A stretch of DNA of 10,707 nucleotides from Bacteroidales bacterium (GTDB taxonomy: Bacteria > Bacteroidota > Bacteroidia > Bacteroidales > P3): the NCBI GenBank assembly GCA_004551865.1, contig SFPR01000053.1, positions 1 through 10,707 of the forward strand, read 5' to 3'. Under the pieces are notes generated by a model. It was not told the DNA's origin and ran no database searches. It saw only the letters and a list, made by a program, of their open reading frames with translations. Of the stretch, positions 1-7,510 are shown piece by piece (position 1 is the stretch's first letter; every line of letters begins with the position of its first letter). A program made the translations under genes and the position numbers.

Positions 1-2
1 GC

Positions 3-95
3 ACATTTACCCTTGACGAAGTGGCGTCGGGAACTTACATTGTGAATGTGCAAACAGATGAAACTTCATTTTCAAACAAGATAGTGGTGCATTAA
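3..95 (+). CDS. C-terminal end of a T9SS-sorted secreted protein (partial)
   Basis: Only the last 30 codons are in the window, read in the frame starting at base 3 and ending at the TAA at 93-95. The translation contains LDEVASGTYIVNVQ and ends in SNKIVVH. That is the shape of the type A C-terminal sorting domain of the Bacteroidota type IX secretion system: a G-x-Y-x-V-x-V strand, a short turn, then a K-I/V-V-V strand just before the stop. In known clients this beta-sandwich tail directs a Sec-exported protein through the T9SS outer-membrane pore and is usually removed, leaving the protein on the surface or released. The body of the protein lies off the left edge, so the cargo is unknown. 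A terminator follows closely, making this the last gene of its transcript. Confidence 0.75.
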   Translation, partial: TFTLDEVASGTYIVNVQTDETSFSNKIVVH

Positions 96-140
96 GATGT
101 ACTGCTATTGGAACGAAAATTCTTTTTTCTTTTTTTACGT

Positions 141-185
141 ACCCGAGGGCAGGAGGCTGCTTTCGGGTTTTGTTTTGATTTTGTT
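141..185 (+). terminator. Rho-independent terminator after the T9SS client gene
   Basis: The arms ACCCGAGGGCAG (141-152) and CTGCTTTCGGGT (157-168) pair over 12 positions, including two G-U wobbles, around a GAGG loop. A T-rich tract with scattered G and A follows on the plus strand. It separates the T9SS client gene from the polysaccharide cluster downstream. Confidence 0.85.
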
Positions 186-194
186 TTGAGGGAA

Positions 195-230
195 AACAGC
201 GTTGTTTTTTGTCTAAAAAGGCGTTTGGAC
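195..230. repeat. Two degenerate units of the GGCGTTT repeat family
   Basis: Two segments, AAACAGCGTTGTTTT and AAAAAGGCGTTTGGA, carry GCGTT cores starting at 199 and 221, that is 22 bp apart. They resemble the better-conserved 21-bp units at 8429-8510 and 9328-9416. They lie just upstream of the -33 element of the wzz-like gene. The match is weak and AT-rich sequence could give it by chance. Confidence 0.35.
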
Positions 231-232
231 GA

Positions 233-262
233 TTGCAGGTTGCAGAATTTTGTATATCTTTG
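233..262 (+). promoter_or_regulatory. Bacteroidota-type promoter for the wzz-like/wzy-like/secA cluster
   Basis: TTG at 233-235 (-33 element), a 19-nt spacer, and TATCTTTG at 255-262 (-7 element, consensus TAnnTTTG). Transcription should begin a few bases after 262, giving a leader of roughly 45 nt before the ATG at 313. Confidence 0.8.
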
Positions 263-312
263 CAAGCCCTTGCTTTTTTGGGCGGTGAATAAACAAATCA
301 AGTGATTGAGAA

Positions 313-1305
313 ATGGAGGAATTTAATTTGAAAGCTACGTTCAAGTTCATAAAGCGAAACTTTAAGGTGTTGGCTGTTACTTTTGTTGCATCTGCCGTTG
401 TTACCGCGGGCATTACTCTTCTTTTACCTAATTATTATAAGGCTCAGGTGGTGCTTCTTCCGAGCGATACCAATTCTATATCGAAGGGGGTTTTGAGCAA
501 TATGGACAATGTTGATCCTATGAACTTCGGATCTTCGAGCGACTGCGAGTATGTGTTGGACATTATCAACTCGGGTCGTATTGTCGGGGCGGCTTGCACT
601 AAGTTTAACCTTGCCGAACATTACGGCATTAAGGCATCGGGCAGAGAGTTGGACGAAAAAATGGGTAGAAAGCTATACAATAATATTAAGGTAAAGCGAA
701 CCGACAATTTGGGTGTAAAGATTACCGTGTGGGATACAGATCCCGAAATGGCATCAAACCTTGCCAACTTTATAGCATCGGAAGTAACGGTTGTAAGAAG
801 TGAAGCCAAAAAAGTCAAATATGATTCGATTTGCTCTGTTGTGGAACGTTCCAGAGACAGAATTTCAAAAGAGATAGACCTTTTGACCGACAGTCTTTCA
901 AAGTTGAGCAAGGAATATAAGGTTTTCTATCCCGACGGAATGGGAGAGAGGTTTGCTCAAGAGTTGGCAAAGCAGGTGGCTGCCGGAAACACCGCCGCAG
1001 TGAACAGATTGGAAGCAAAGATGCTCGCTTTGGAAGAGGCTGGTGCCAAAATCACCAATTTAAGAGAACAGTTGTACAACAATCGCAAATATTTGTCGCA
1101 GTGGAATGAATTTTTGGAAAAGGCAAATGTTGATAGAGAGGCTCAAATTCCGGTTGAATACATCATTCAGGCTGCCACTCCTTCTTATTCAAAGGACAAA
1201 CCAAAGCGTTCGATAATCGTTTTGACATCTGCGATATGTTGCACTTTGCTTGCGTTGTTTGTGTTGGTTGTAAGAGATAAGACAGAGGGTAACAAAGTTT
1301 GCTGA
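313..1305 (+). CDS. Wzz-family polysaccharide chain-length determinant protein
   Basis: This 330-residue protein has the layout of Wzz/polysaccharide co-polymerase proteins. There is a short cytoplasmic N-terminus, a membrane segment at about 18-38, and a long periplasmic region rich in predicted coiled coil (about 160-280). A second membrane segment at about 301-320 sits right after a proline/lysine stretch (SYSKDKPKRS), as is usual in the family. No C-terminal Walker-type tyrosine kinase domain is present, so it is Wzz-like rather than a full Wzc-like kinase. In known systems such proteins oligomerise in the inner membrane and set the length of O-antigen or related glycans made by a Wzy polymerase. 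Its TGA stop shares a base with the ATG of the ligase/polymerase-type gene behind it (TGATG), which fits coupled translation and a joint job. Its sugar substrate cannot be read from the sequence. No Shine-Dalgarno sequence precedes the ATG. Confidence 0.85.
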   Translation: MEEFNLKATFKFIKRNFKVLAVTFVASAVVTAGITLLLPNYYKAQVVLLPSDTNSISKGVLSNMDNVDPMNFGSSSDCEYVLDIINSGRIVGAACTKFNLAEHYGIKASGRELDEKMGRKLYNNIKVKRTDNLGVKITVWDTDPEMASNLANFIASEVTVVRSEAKKVKYDSICSVVERSRDRISKEIDLLTDSLSKLSKEYKVFYPDGMGERFAQELAKQVAAGNTAAVNRLEAKMLALEEAGAKITNLREQLYNNRKYLSQWNEFLEKANVDREAQIPVEYIIQAATPSYSKDKPKRSIIVLTSAICCTLLALFVLVVRDKTEGNKVC

Positions 1306-2900
1306 TGAAGGCATTTGAACCGGCAGAAAGGTTGCTTGGTAAAATTAAATCTGCAATACGGTCGTTTGGAAACACTGTTGGCAAAGATAACAAGACTTAT
1401 CTTTGCATTGGTTTGTGTTGTCTGCTCTTTATTTGGGGAGGATTGTATTGTTTGGAGTACGAATACTATGCTTATGCTGCCGTTCCTGTGGTGCTTTTCG
1501 TGCTTTTGTTTATTTCAAGATACTTTCCGGATTCTCTTCTGCTTATTGCTTTTTCTACACCTCTTGCTTTGCTTTTTCGCACAGAGGGTTTTGCAATGAG
1601 TATTCCCTCAGAACCTTTGCTGATTGTGGTAATGGTTTTGTTTGTATGGCATTTGTTTTTCTCGGGACGATATGACAAGAAAATTGTTTCGCACCCTGTG
1701 TCGGTGGCTTTGATTGTCAATCTTGTGTGGACGCTTATCACGTGCTTGACAAGCGAAGATGTTTTTGTGTCTTTTAAGTTCCTTGTTTCGCAACTTTGGT
1801 TCATCATTCCTTGTTTTTATTTGGGAGTGATATTGTTTAGGAATATCAAAAAGGCAGGCTCTTTTGTCGGGTTGTATGCCTTTTCGCTTTGTGTTGTGGT
1901 GGTGATTGCAACCTTGGTGTTTGCCTCTCATGGGTTTGCTTTCAGCTTTGCTCACTATTGTATGAAGCCTTTTTATAATGACCACACCGCTTACGGAGCT
2001 GCAATCGCTCTGTTGTTGCCTTCGGTTACCTATTACCTTATATATAATGTGAAGCACAAAAGAGGAGTGTTGATTTCGATTGCTTGCTTTGCTGCTTTTG
2101 CGTTGTTGGTAACGGGTTTGATTTTGTCCTATTCGAGAGCGGCTTGGATAAGCGTGCTTGTTGCTTTCGGGCTTTGGGTTTTGGTTAAGCTGAATTTGAG
2201 TTTCAAAACTTACGTTTGTGCTTTTGCGGTGTTGGCTGTTGGAGTGGCTTTGTCGTGGAGTGCAATTATAGGCAAATTTGAAAAGAATGACCAAGATTCT
2301 TCGGGAAATATGGCAGAGCATATAAGTTCCATTACCAACATTTCAACAGATGACTCAAACGTTGAGCGTCTCAATCGCTGGGCTTGTGCTTTGGCAATGT
2401 TCAAAGAGCGTCCGATCTTTGGCTGGGGACCGGGAACGTATGCCGATACGTACGGCGCTTATCAAAAGTCGTTCAATCGTACTCAGATAAGTACAGATGC
2501 AGGCGACCTCGGCTCTACTCACAGCGAGTATTTCAGACCTTTGTCGGAGCAGGGCGTACCGGGATTTTTGACAAATACCGCAGTGTTTGTCGTAACCTTC
2601 ATTGTGGGAATAAGAGCTTACAGAAGAACGAAAGATAAAGCCGTGGCAAACTTGGCGTTGTTCGTTTTGATGTCGCTTACTACCTATTACGTTCATGGTT
2701 TTCTCAATCAGTTTCTCGAAACCGACAAACTTGCAGTGCCTTTTTGGGCAATGACAGCAATGATTGTCGCAATTGATATTTATGCTCCCCGAAAAGACAA
2801 AGCCGAAATGGCAACCTGTGAAAACAAACAGCCTTTTTGGAAACATTTTAAGACTTTACAATTTAACAATAAGAATAATCGTAATAACAAAGTAAAATAA
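1305..2900 (+). CDS. O-antigen ligase/polymerase-type membrane protein (WaaL/Wzy family)
   Basis: This 531-residue protein is dominated by hydrophobic segments, about ten or more. One large hydrophilic loop at about 322-415 lies between late membrane segments. Hallmarks of the O-antigen ligase superfamily (Wzy_C domain) are visible. SYSRAAW at about 275-281 puts an arginine at the end of a membrane helix. NRWACALAMFKERPIFGWGPG stands near 357-377 and THSEYFRPLSEQGVPGF near 405-421. The family's functional Arg and His may correspond to R278 and H406. Members either join undecaprenyl-linked glycan to lipid A core (WaaL) or polymerise repeat units (Wzy), and sequence alone does not separate these. 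The start is the ATG overlapping the previous stop by one base; in-frame TTG/CTG codons just upstream are not needed. The last 20 or so residues are basic and asparagine-rich. Confidence 0.85.
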   Translation: MKAFEPAERLLGKIKSAIRSFGNTVGKDNKTYLCIGLCCLLFIWGGLYCLEYEYYAYAAVPVVLFVLLFISRYFPDSLLLIAFSTPLALLFRTEGFAMSIPSEPLLIVVMVLFVWHLFFSGRYDKKIVSHPVSVALIVNLVWTLITCLTSEDVFVSFKFLVSQLWFIIPCFYLGVILFRNIKKAGSFVGLYAFSLCVVVVIATLVFASHGFAFSFAHYCMKPFYNDHTAYGAAIALLLPSVTYYLIYNVKHKRGVLISIACFAAFALLVTGLILSYSRAAWISVLVAFGLWVLVKLNLSFKTYVCAFAVLAVGVALSWSAIIGKFEKNDQDSSGNMAEHISSITNISTDDSNVERLNRWACALAMFKERPIFGWGPGTYADTYGAYQKSFNRTQISTDAGDLGSTHSEYFRPLSEQGVPGFLTNTAVFVVTFIVGIRAYRRTKDKAVANLALFVLMSLTTYYVHGFLNQFLETDKLAVPFWAMTAMIVAIDIYAPRKDKAEMATCENKQPFWKHFKTLQFNNKNNRNNKVK

Positions 2901-2913
2901 AGATAGAACAGAT

Positions 2914-5900
2914 ATGGCAAATTTTTTCACCAAACTATTTGGTACTAAATCGCAAAGGGATTTGAAGCAACTTAATCCCATTTTGGATAAGTGTCTTGCG
3001 GCATACGACGAGATTGAAAAACTATCAAACGATGAGCTGAGAGCCAAGACAGTTGATTTCAAGACCACAATACATTCGGCAATAGAGACCGAACAAAAGC
3101 AGGTCGATGAATTGAAAAGTCGAATCGACAGCGAACTCGATATGGCTGTGGAAGAGAAACAACGCATCTACACTCAGATTGAAGATTTGGAGAAGAAAAT
3201 ATACGACAAGACGCAGAATGTGTTGAACGATTTGCTGCCCGAGGCTTTTGCTGTGGTGAAAGCAACAGCTAAACGCTTTGCCGAGAACGAGAAAGTGGAG
3301 GTTACTGCCAACGAACACGACAAATACCTTGCCGCAAGTAGAGATAATGTCAATATTGTGGGCGATAAGGCTTACTATGACAACAGTTGGATTGCAGGAG
3401 GCACGAGAATAACTTGGAATATGGTGCATTACGATGTGCAACTCATAGGAGGAACGGTGCTTCATCAGGGAAAAATTGCAGAAATGGCAACAGGAGAAGG
3501 AAAAACTCTCGTTGCAACCTTGCCGATTTACCTTAACGCTCTTCCGGGAAAGGGTGTCCATGTGGTAACTGTCAATGACTATTTGGCAAAACGAGACAGC
3601 GAATGGATGGGAATGTTGTTTGAGTTCCACGGATTGAGCGTCGATTGTATTGACAAGCACGAACCCAATTCGGAAGAGAGACGTCGTGCCTACAATGCGG
3701 ACATCACTTATGGTACAAACAACGAATTTGGTTTCGACTACTTGAGAGACAATATGTGTAGCAACACTCGGGAAATCGTTCAGAGAGAACACAACTATGC
3801 AATAGTCGATGAGGTCGATTCGGTCTTGATTGACGATGCCAGAACGCCGCTTATCATCTCCGGACCGACACCCAAGGGCGACGATCAGGAGTTTGAACGT
3901 TTCTGTCCGGTGATTGAAAAGGTATATAATGCACAAAAACAGTTGGTAACTCAGATTTTGGCTTCGGCAAAAAGCAAATTGCAAGACGCAAATCGCACTC
4001 CCGAACAAGAGAAAGAAGGTGGTGTGTTGCTTTTGAGAGCTCATCATGGTCTTCCAAAGAACAAAGCTCTCATCAAGTTTTTGAGTGAACCCGGCATGAA
4101 GGCGTTGTTGCTCAAAACGGAGAACTTCTATATGCAGGATCAGAGCAAAGAGATGCACATTATCGATGATGAATTGTATTTTGTCATAGATGAGCAGCAC
4201 AACTCGATAGAACTGACCGACAAAGGTATGGATTATCTTGCCAAATTGGGCGAAGACCCTAAGTTTTTCATGTTGCCCGATGTCGGAAGCCAGCTTGCGG
4301 ACCTCGAAAAGGAGAACCTTTCGCTCGAAGAGAAAGCAGAGAAGAAAGAAAAGATCATGCAAAACTTTGCGGTGCAGAGCGACCGAGTTCATACGATAAA
4401 CCAACTGATGAAAGCATACGCTTTGTTTGAAAACAATGTCGAATATGTTGTCATAGACAATCAGGTAAAAATCGTAGATGAGCAGACAGGTCGTATAATG
4501 GAGGGAAGACGTTATTCGGACGGTCTTCACCAAGCCATAGAAGCCAAGGAAAGAGTAAAAGTTGAGGCTGCAACTCAGACATACGCCACAATAACCCTTC
4601 AAAACTACTTCAGAATGTATTCAAAGCTCGCCGGAATGACAGGTACTGCCGAAACAGAAGCAGGAGAGCTTTGGGACATATACAAACTTGACGTTGTAAC
4701 AATCCCGACCAACCGTCCGGTGATACGACACGACAATGAGGACCTAATTTATAAGACAAAGAGAGAAAAGTTTGCCGCAGTGATTGCAGAGGTTGAGCGT
4801 TTGATTGGAGAAAAACGTCCTGTGCTTATAGGAACAACAGATGTCGAGACATCAGAATTGCTTTCACGAATGTTGAAACAAAGACATATCGAACACCAAG
4901 TCCTCAATGCCAAGCTCCATAAGAAAGAAGCCGACATTGTTGCACAGGCAGGACGAGCTTCGGCGGTAACAATCGCAACCAATATGGCAGGTCGTGGAAC
5001 TGATATCAAACTTGGTGAGGGTGTAAAGGAAGCAGGAGGACTTGCAATCATAGGAACAGAACGACATGAGTCCAGACGTGTCGATAGACAGCTCAGAGGA
5101 CGTTCCGGACGTCAGGGAGACCCGGGTAGCAGTCAGTTCTTTGTTTCGTTGGAAGACAAATTGATGCGTTTGTTCGGCTCTGACAGAATGGTAAAAGTAA
5201 TGGACCGTCTCGGCATTCAGGAAGGAGAGGTGATACAACACTCGATGATGACCAAGAGTATCGAGAGAGCTCAACGCAAGGTGGAGGAAAACAACTTCGG
5301 AATAAGAAAACGTTTGTTGGAATATGACGATGTGATGAATAACCAACGAACAGTCATCTACACCAAGAGAAGAAATGCCCTTTACGGAGACAAACTTGCG
5401 ATTGATATTTCAAATATGATTTATGATACAATCGAAGTAATGGTTTCTGACTTCAAAGATGATTACGAGGGATTTTCGATGGAATTTATCAAGACTTGCG
5501 GATACGAGTGTCCTTTGTCGGAAAGCGAGTTCATAAAGAACAGACCATCAGACAATGTCCAAAAAATCTACGACAATGTCTATCCTTATTATAAGGAAAG
5601 AATGACAAATATCGGCAGACTTGCCTTTCCGTTTGTCAAGAACATATATGAGGCAAAGAGCTACCGATATGAGAATATTGCTTTCCCGATAACAGACGGC
5701 AAGAGGACAATCACAGCCATTGCTCCGATAGAAAAATCATACCAAACCGAAGGTAAGGAGATTTCGTTGTCGGTTGAGAAGAGCATAACGCTGCAAATCA
5801 TTGACAATGCTTGGAAAGAACACCTTAGAGAGCTTGATGACTTGAAGCAATCGGTACAAAACGCATCTTATGAGCAGAAAGACCCGCTTTTGATTTACAA

Positions 5901-6204
5901 ATTTGAGTCCTTCTCTTTGTTTGAGAAGATGCTCACTTCAATCAACCGAGACATAACCTCATTCCTCTGCCGTGCTTCGCTGCCTATTGCCGAGCAACAG
6001 CAGGTGCGGGATACCGACTTGCCAAAAACAGATAACAGAAACGTAAAAACTTCTCGTCAGGAGGCGGCTCCGAGAACTAATTCGGGCGAAGCTCCTCAAA
6101 AACCGCAGCCTGTAAGAGTTGAAAAGAAAGTCGGAAGAAACGACCCTTGTCCTTGCGGCAGCGGAAAGAAGTACAAAAACTGCCATGGCAAGATGGAAGA
6201 GTAA
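2914..6204 (+). CDS. secA: Preprotein translocase ATPase SecA
   Basis: SecA is the motor that pushes unfolded preproteins through SecYEG using ATP. The Walker A motif MATGEGKT is at 191-198 and the Walker B/DEAD-type motif DEVD at 299-302. NBD2 motifs TNMAGRGTDIKL (689-700) and RQLRGRSGRQGDPG (725-738) follow. The scaffold/wing region comes next, then a polar linker and a C-terminal SEC-C zinc motif with C1079, C1081, C1090 and H1091. At 1096 residues it is about 200 longer than E. coli SecA. The extra length lies in a charged coiled-coil-like insert near residues 55-120 and in extra sequence near 345-480 within the preprotein cross-linking region. Long SecA proteins with such inserts are typical of Bacteroidota. 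The gene starts 13 nt after the ligase-type gene and I see no TAnnTTTG promoter in front of it. It is therefore probably transcribed at least partly with the two polysaccharide genes. Confidence 0.98.
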   Translation: MANFFTKLFGTKSQRDLKQLNPILDKCLAAYDEIEKLSNDELRAKTVDFKTTIHSAIETEQKQVDELKSRIDSELDMAVEEKQRIYTQIEDLEKKIYDKTQNVLNDLLPEAFAVVKATAKRFAENEKVEVTANEHDKYLAASRDNVNIVGDKAYYDNSWIAGGTRITWNMVHYDVQLIGGTVLHQGKIAEMATGEGKTLVATLPIYLNALPGKGVHVVTVNDYLAKRDSEWMGMLFEFHGLSVDCIDKHEPNSEERRRAYNADITYGTNNEFGFDYLRDNMCSNTREIVQREHNYAIVDEVDSVLIDDARTPLIISGPTPKGDDQEFERFCPVIEKVYNAQKQLVTQILASAKSKLQDANRTPEQEKEGGVLLLRAHHGLPKNKALIKFLSEPGMKALLLKTENFYMQDQSKEMHIIDDELYFVIDEQHNSIELTDKGMDYLAKLGEDPKFFMLPDVGSQLADLEKENLSLEEKAEKKEKIMQNFAVQSDRVHTINQLMKAYALFENNVEYVVIDNQVKIVDEQTGRIMEGRRYSDGLHQAIEAKERVKVEAATQTYATITLQNYFRMYSKLAGMTGTAETEAGELWDIYKLDVVTIPTNRPVIRHDNEDLIYKTKREKFAAVIAEVERLIGEKRPVLIGTTDVETSELLSRMLKQRHIEHQVLNAKLHKKEADIVAQAGRASAVTIATNMAGRGTDIKLGEGVKEAGGLAIIGTERHESRRVDRQLRGRSGRQGDPGSSQFFVSLEDKLMRLFGSDRMVKVMDRLGIQEGEVIQHSMMTKSIERAQRKVEENNFGIRKRLLEYDDVMNNQRTVIYTKRRNALYGDKLAIDISNMIYDTIEVMVSDFKDDYEGFSMEFIKTCGYECPLSESEFIKNRPSDNVQKIYDNVYPYYKERMTNIGRLAFPFVKNIYEAKSYRYENIAFPITDGKRTITAIAPIEKSYQTEGKEISLSVEKSITLQIIDNAWKEHLRELDDLKQSVQNASYEQKDPLLIYKFESFSLFEKMLTSINRDITSFLCRASLPIAEQQQVRDTDLPKTDNRNVKTSRQEAAPRTNSGEAPQKPQPVRVEKKVGRNDPCPCGSGKKYKNCHGKMEE

Positions 6205-6206
6205 TA

Positions 6207-6250
6207 ATTCGACGTTTTAGCGAAAATAATTTGGCGTTTTGAAAAAAAAG
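6207..6250. repeat. Two 22-bp units of the CGTTTT repeat, overlapping the rpsF promoter
   Basis: ATTCGACGTTTTAG (from 6207) and ATTTGGCGTTTTGA (from 6229) are spaced 22 bp apart and share 10 of their first 12 bases. The second unit contains the TTTG used as the -33 element of the rpsF promoter. The core resembles the GGCGTTTT units at 8429-8510 and 9328-9416. With only two degenerate copies, chance similarity remains possible. Confidence 0.4.
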
Positions 6251-6261
6251 CAGTACTTTTG
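6230..6261 (+). promoter_or_regulatory. Promoter of the rpsF-rpsR-rplI operon
   Basis: TTTG at 6230-6233, a 20-nt spacer, then TACTTTTG at 6254-6261, a match to the Bacteroidota TAnnTTTG -7 element. The predicted leader is about 30 nt, A-rich and without a Shine-Dalgarno sequence. It looks too short for a large structured S6/S18 leader RNA. Confidence 0.85.
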
Positions 6262-6298
6262 CAAACTCAAAATTAAACACAAAAAATAGTAAAAGTTT

Positions 6299-6673
6299 AT
6301 GGTAAAACAGTATGAAACCGTTTTCATTGTAACTCCCGTTTTGTCTGAGGATCAGATAAAGGAAACGGTAAAAAAGTATCAGACTTTATTGACTGATAAG
6401 GGTGCAGAAATCGTTTACGAGCACAACTGGGGAATGCGCAAATTGGCTTATCCTATCCAAAAGAAGACGACAGGATACTACTATCTTATCGAATTCAAAG
6501 CTGAGGGCAGCGTTATAGCAACCTTGGAAACAGCTTACAAGAGAGATGAGAGACTGTTGAGATTTTTGACAGTGTCATTGGATAAGCATGCTATTGCTTA
6601 CAACGAAAAGAGACGTGCAAACGGCTTGAAGAGTCAGCAAAAAGCATTGGAAGAACAAAAAGTCGCAGAGTAA
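6299..6673 (+). CDS. rpsF: 30S ribosomal protein bS6
   Basis: The 124-residue protein opens with the bS6 signature VKQYETVFIVTPVLSEDQIK. It continues with the conserved WGMRKLAYPIQKKTTGYYYL segment and the KRDERLLRFLTV strand. bS6 sits on the 30S platform and binds 16S rRNA as a heterodimer with bS18, which the next gene encodes. The C-terminal 25 or so residues are a charged, Gln/Glu/Lys-rich tail of the kind that varies between species. It is the first gene of a three-gene ribosomal operon with its own promoter. Only 20 nt separate its stop from rpsR. Its start follows an A-rich stretch, as is usual for Bacteroidota. Confidence 0.98.
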   Translation: MVKQYETVFIVTPVLSEDQIKETVKKYQTLLTDKGAEIVYEHNWGMRKLAYPIQKKTTGYYYLIEFKAEGSVIATLETAYKRDERLLRFLTVSLDKHAIAYNEKRRANGLKSQQKALEEQKVAE

Positions 6674-6693
6674 AACCTTAAAAACGAAAAGAA

Positions 6694-6960
6694 ATGGCTA
6701 ACGAAACAGAAATAAAATACCTTACACCGATTGCGGTGGAAACGCAAAGAAAGAAATATTGTCGTTTCAAAAAGAGCGGAATCAAGTACATAGATTACAA
6801 AGATGCTGATTTTCTTTTGAAGTTTGTGAACGAACAAGGAAAGATATTGCCAAGAAGAATCACCGGAACTTCAAATAAATATCAAAAGAAGGTGGCTCAG
6901 GCAGTTAAGAGAGCAAGACATTTGGCATTGATGCCGTACGTAGCAGACTTATTAAAATAA
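6694..6960 (+). CDS. rpsR: 30S ribosomal protein bS18
   Basis: The 88-residue protein carries the bS18 hallmarks KKYCRFKKSGIKYIDYKD (about residues 20-37), LLKFVNEQGKILPRRITGT, and the arginine-rich AVKRARHLALMPY near the end. It partners bS6 on the 30S platform. In Bacteroidota, ribosome structures from Flavobacterium johnsoniae place bS18 with bS6 and bS21 in the pocket that hides the 16S anti-Shine-Dalgarno tail, which explains why this phylum rarely uses that pairing. The gene lies directly between rpsF and rplI with no ssb or priB. Its own start is preceded by an A-rich stretch (AACGAAAAGAA), whereas the next gene has a real Shine-Dalgarno sequence. Confidence 0.98.
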   Translation: MANETEIKYLTPIAVETQRKKYCRFKKSGIKYIDYKDADFLLKFVNEQGKILPRRITGTSNKYQKKVAQAVKRARHLALMPYVADLLK

Positions 6961-6964
6961 CATT

Positions 6965-6970
6965 GGGAGG
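6965..6970 (+). promoter_or_regulatory. Strong Shine-Dalgarno site of rplI
   Basis: GGGAGG lies 6 nt before the ATG of rplI, close to ideal complementarity and spacing for a canonical anti-Shine-Dalgarno sequence (CCUCC). None of the other starts in this window has such a site, so it stands out in a phylum that mostly initiates without one. Confidence 0.75.
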
Positions 6971-6976
6971 AAATCT

Positions 6977-7429
6977 ATGGAAGTAATATTGAAGCAAGAC
7001 GTCAATAAATTGGGATACAAGGACGAGATAGTAAAGGTAAGAGACGGTTACGCAAACAACTATCTTATCCCTCAAGGATATGCCATCATGGCAACAGAGT
7101 CCAATAAGAAGATATTGGCAGAAAATATCAAGCAAAGAGCATTCAAAGAAGCCAAGATAAGACAAGAAGCTGAAGAGTATGCAGCACGTTTGGCAAAAAT
7201 CGAAGGCTTGAAGATTGCAGCAAAAGCAAGTGAAAGCGGCAAGATATTTGGTTCGGTGAACACAATCCAAATAGCTGATGCAATCAAGGCTCAATTTGAC
7301 ATCGACGTAGATAGAAAGAAAATATCTATCGCAGGCGATTCAATCAAGGAATTGGGAACACACAAGGTTGTAATTTCGGTTTACAAAGAAATCAAGCCGG
7401 AAATCACTTTTGAAGTGTACGCAGAATAA
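6977..7429 (+). CDS. rplI: 50S ribosomal protein bL9
   Basis: At 150 residues it has the normal bL9 length and two-domain build. The N-terminal rRNA-binding domain shows MEVILKQDVNKLGYKDEIV and the GYANNYLIPQGYA loop. A long, charged connecting helix follows (about 43-78). The C-terminal domain carries IFGSVNTIQIADAIK and KELGTHKVVISVY. bL9 binds 23S rRNA near the L1 stalk and reaches toward a neighbouring ribosome, helping to keep reading frame. It is the last gene of the rpsF operon, 16 nt after rpsR, and is followed by a strong terminator. Unlike its neighbours it is preceded by GGGAGG at good spacing, so its translation may be set separately from rpsF and rpsR. Confidence 0.98.
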   Translation: MEVILKQDVNKLGYKDEIVKVRDGYANNYLIPQGYAIMATESNKKILAENIKQRAFKEAKIRQEAEEYAARLAKIEGLKIAAKASESGKIFGSVNTIQIADAIKAQFDIDVDRKKISIAGDSIKELGTHKVVISVYKEIKPEITFEVYAE

Positions 7430-7454
7430 TACGAAAAAGTCGAGAAAGTAGTGC

Positions 7455-7491
7455 AATGAGGTAAATCGCAGCAGATTTGCCTCATTTTTTT
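7455..7491 (+). terminator. Rho-independent terminator of the rpsF-rpsR-rplI operon
   Basis: AATGAGGTAAATC (7455-7467) pairs with GATTTGCCTCATT (7474-7486), giving 13 bp with a single G-U wobble around a 6-nt loop. An unbroken run of T reaches 7491. Confidence 0.92.
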
Positions 7492-7510
7492 GTAACCCGA
7501 AGAAAAACAA

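Noticed and set aside
262..279. Small hairpin GCAA-GCCC-TTGC followed by six T in the wzz-like leader
   Set aside because: Only four base pairs, and transcription from the predicted promoter should begin inside it, so it is unlikely to act as a terminator.
1299..1304. TTG start for the ligase-type gene
   Set aside because: The ATG at 1305 overlaps the previous stop in the common TGATG arrangement and is the better start.
1608..2321. Minus-strand open frame (237 codons) opposite the ligase-type gene
   Set aside because: Antisense shadow of a membrane-protein gene; its composition (Gln, Asn, Arg, His, Lys) mirrors the T-rich hydrophobic codons on the other strand.
3025..4602. Long minus-strand open frame (525 codons) opposite secA
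   Set aside because: It lies fully antisense to the well-supported secA gene, its translation is Cys/Phe/Val-rich without family motifs, and no promoter or neighbours support it.
6262..6298. Structured leader RNA regulating rpsF (S6/S18 binding)
   Set aside because: The leader is only about 30 nt, A-rich, and shows no convincing stem.
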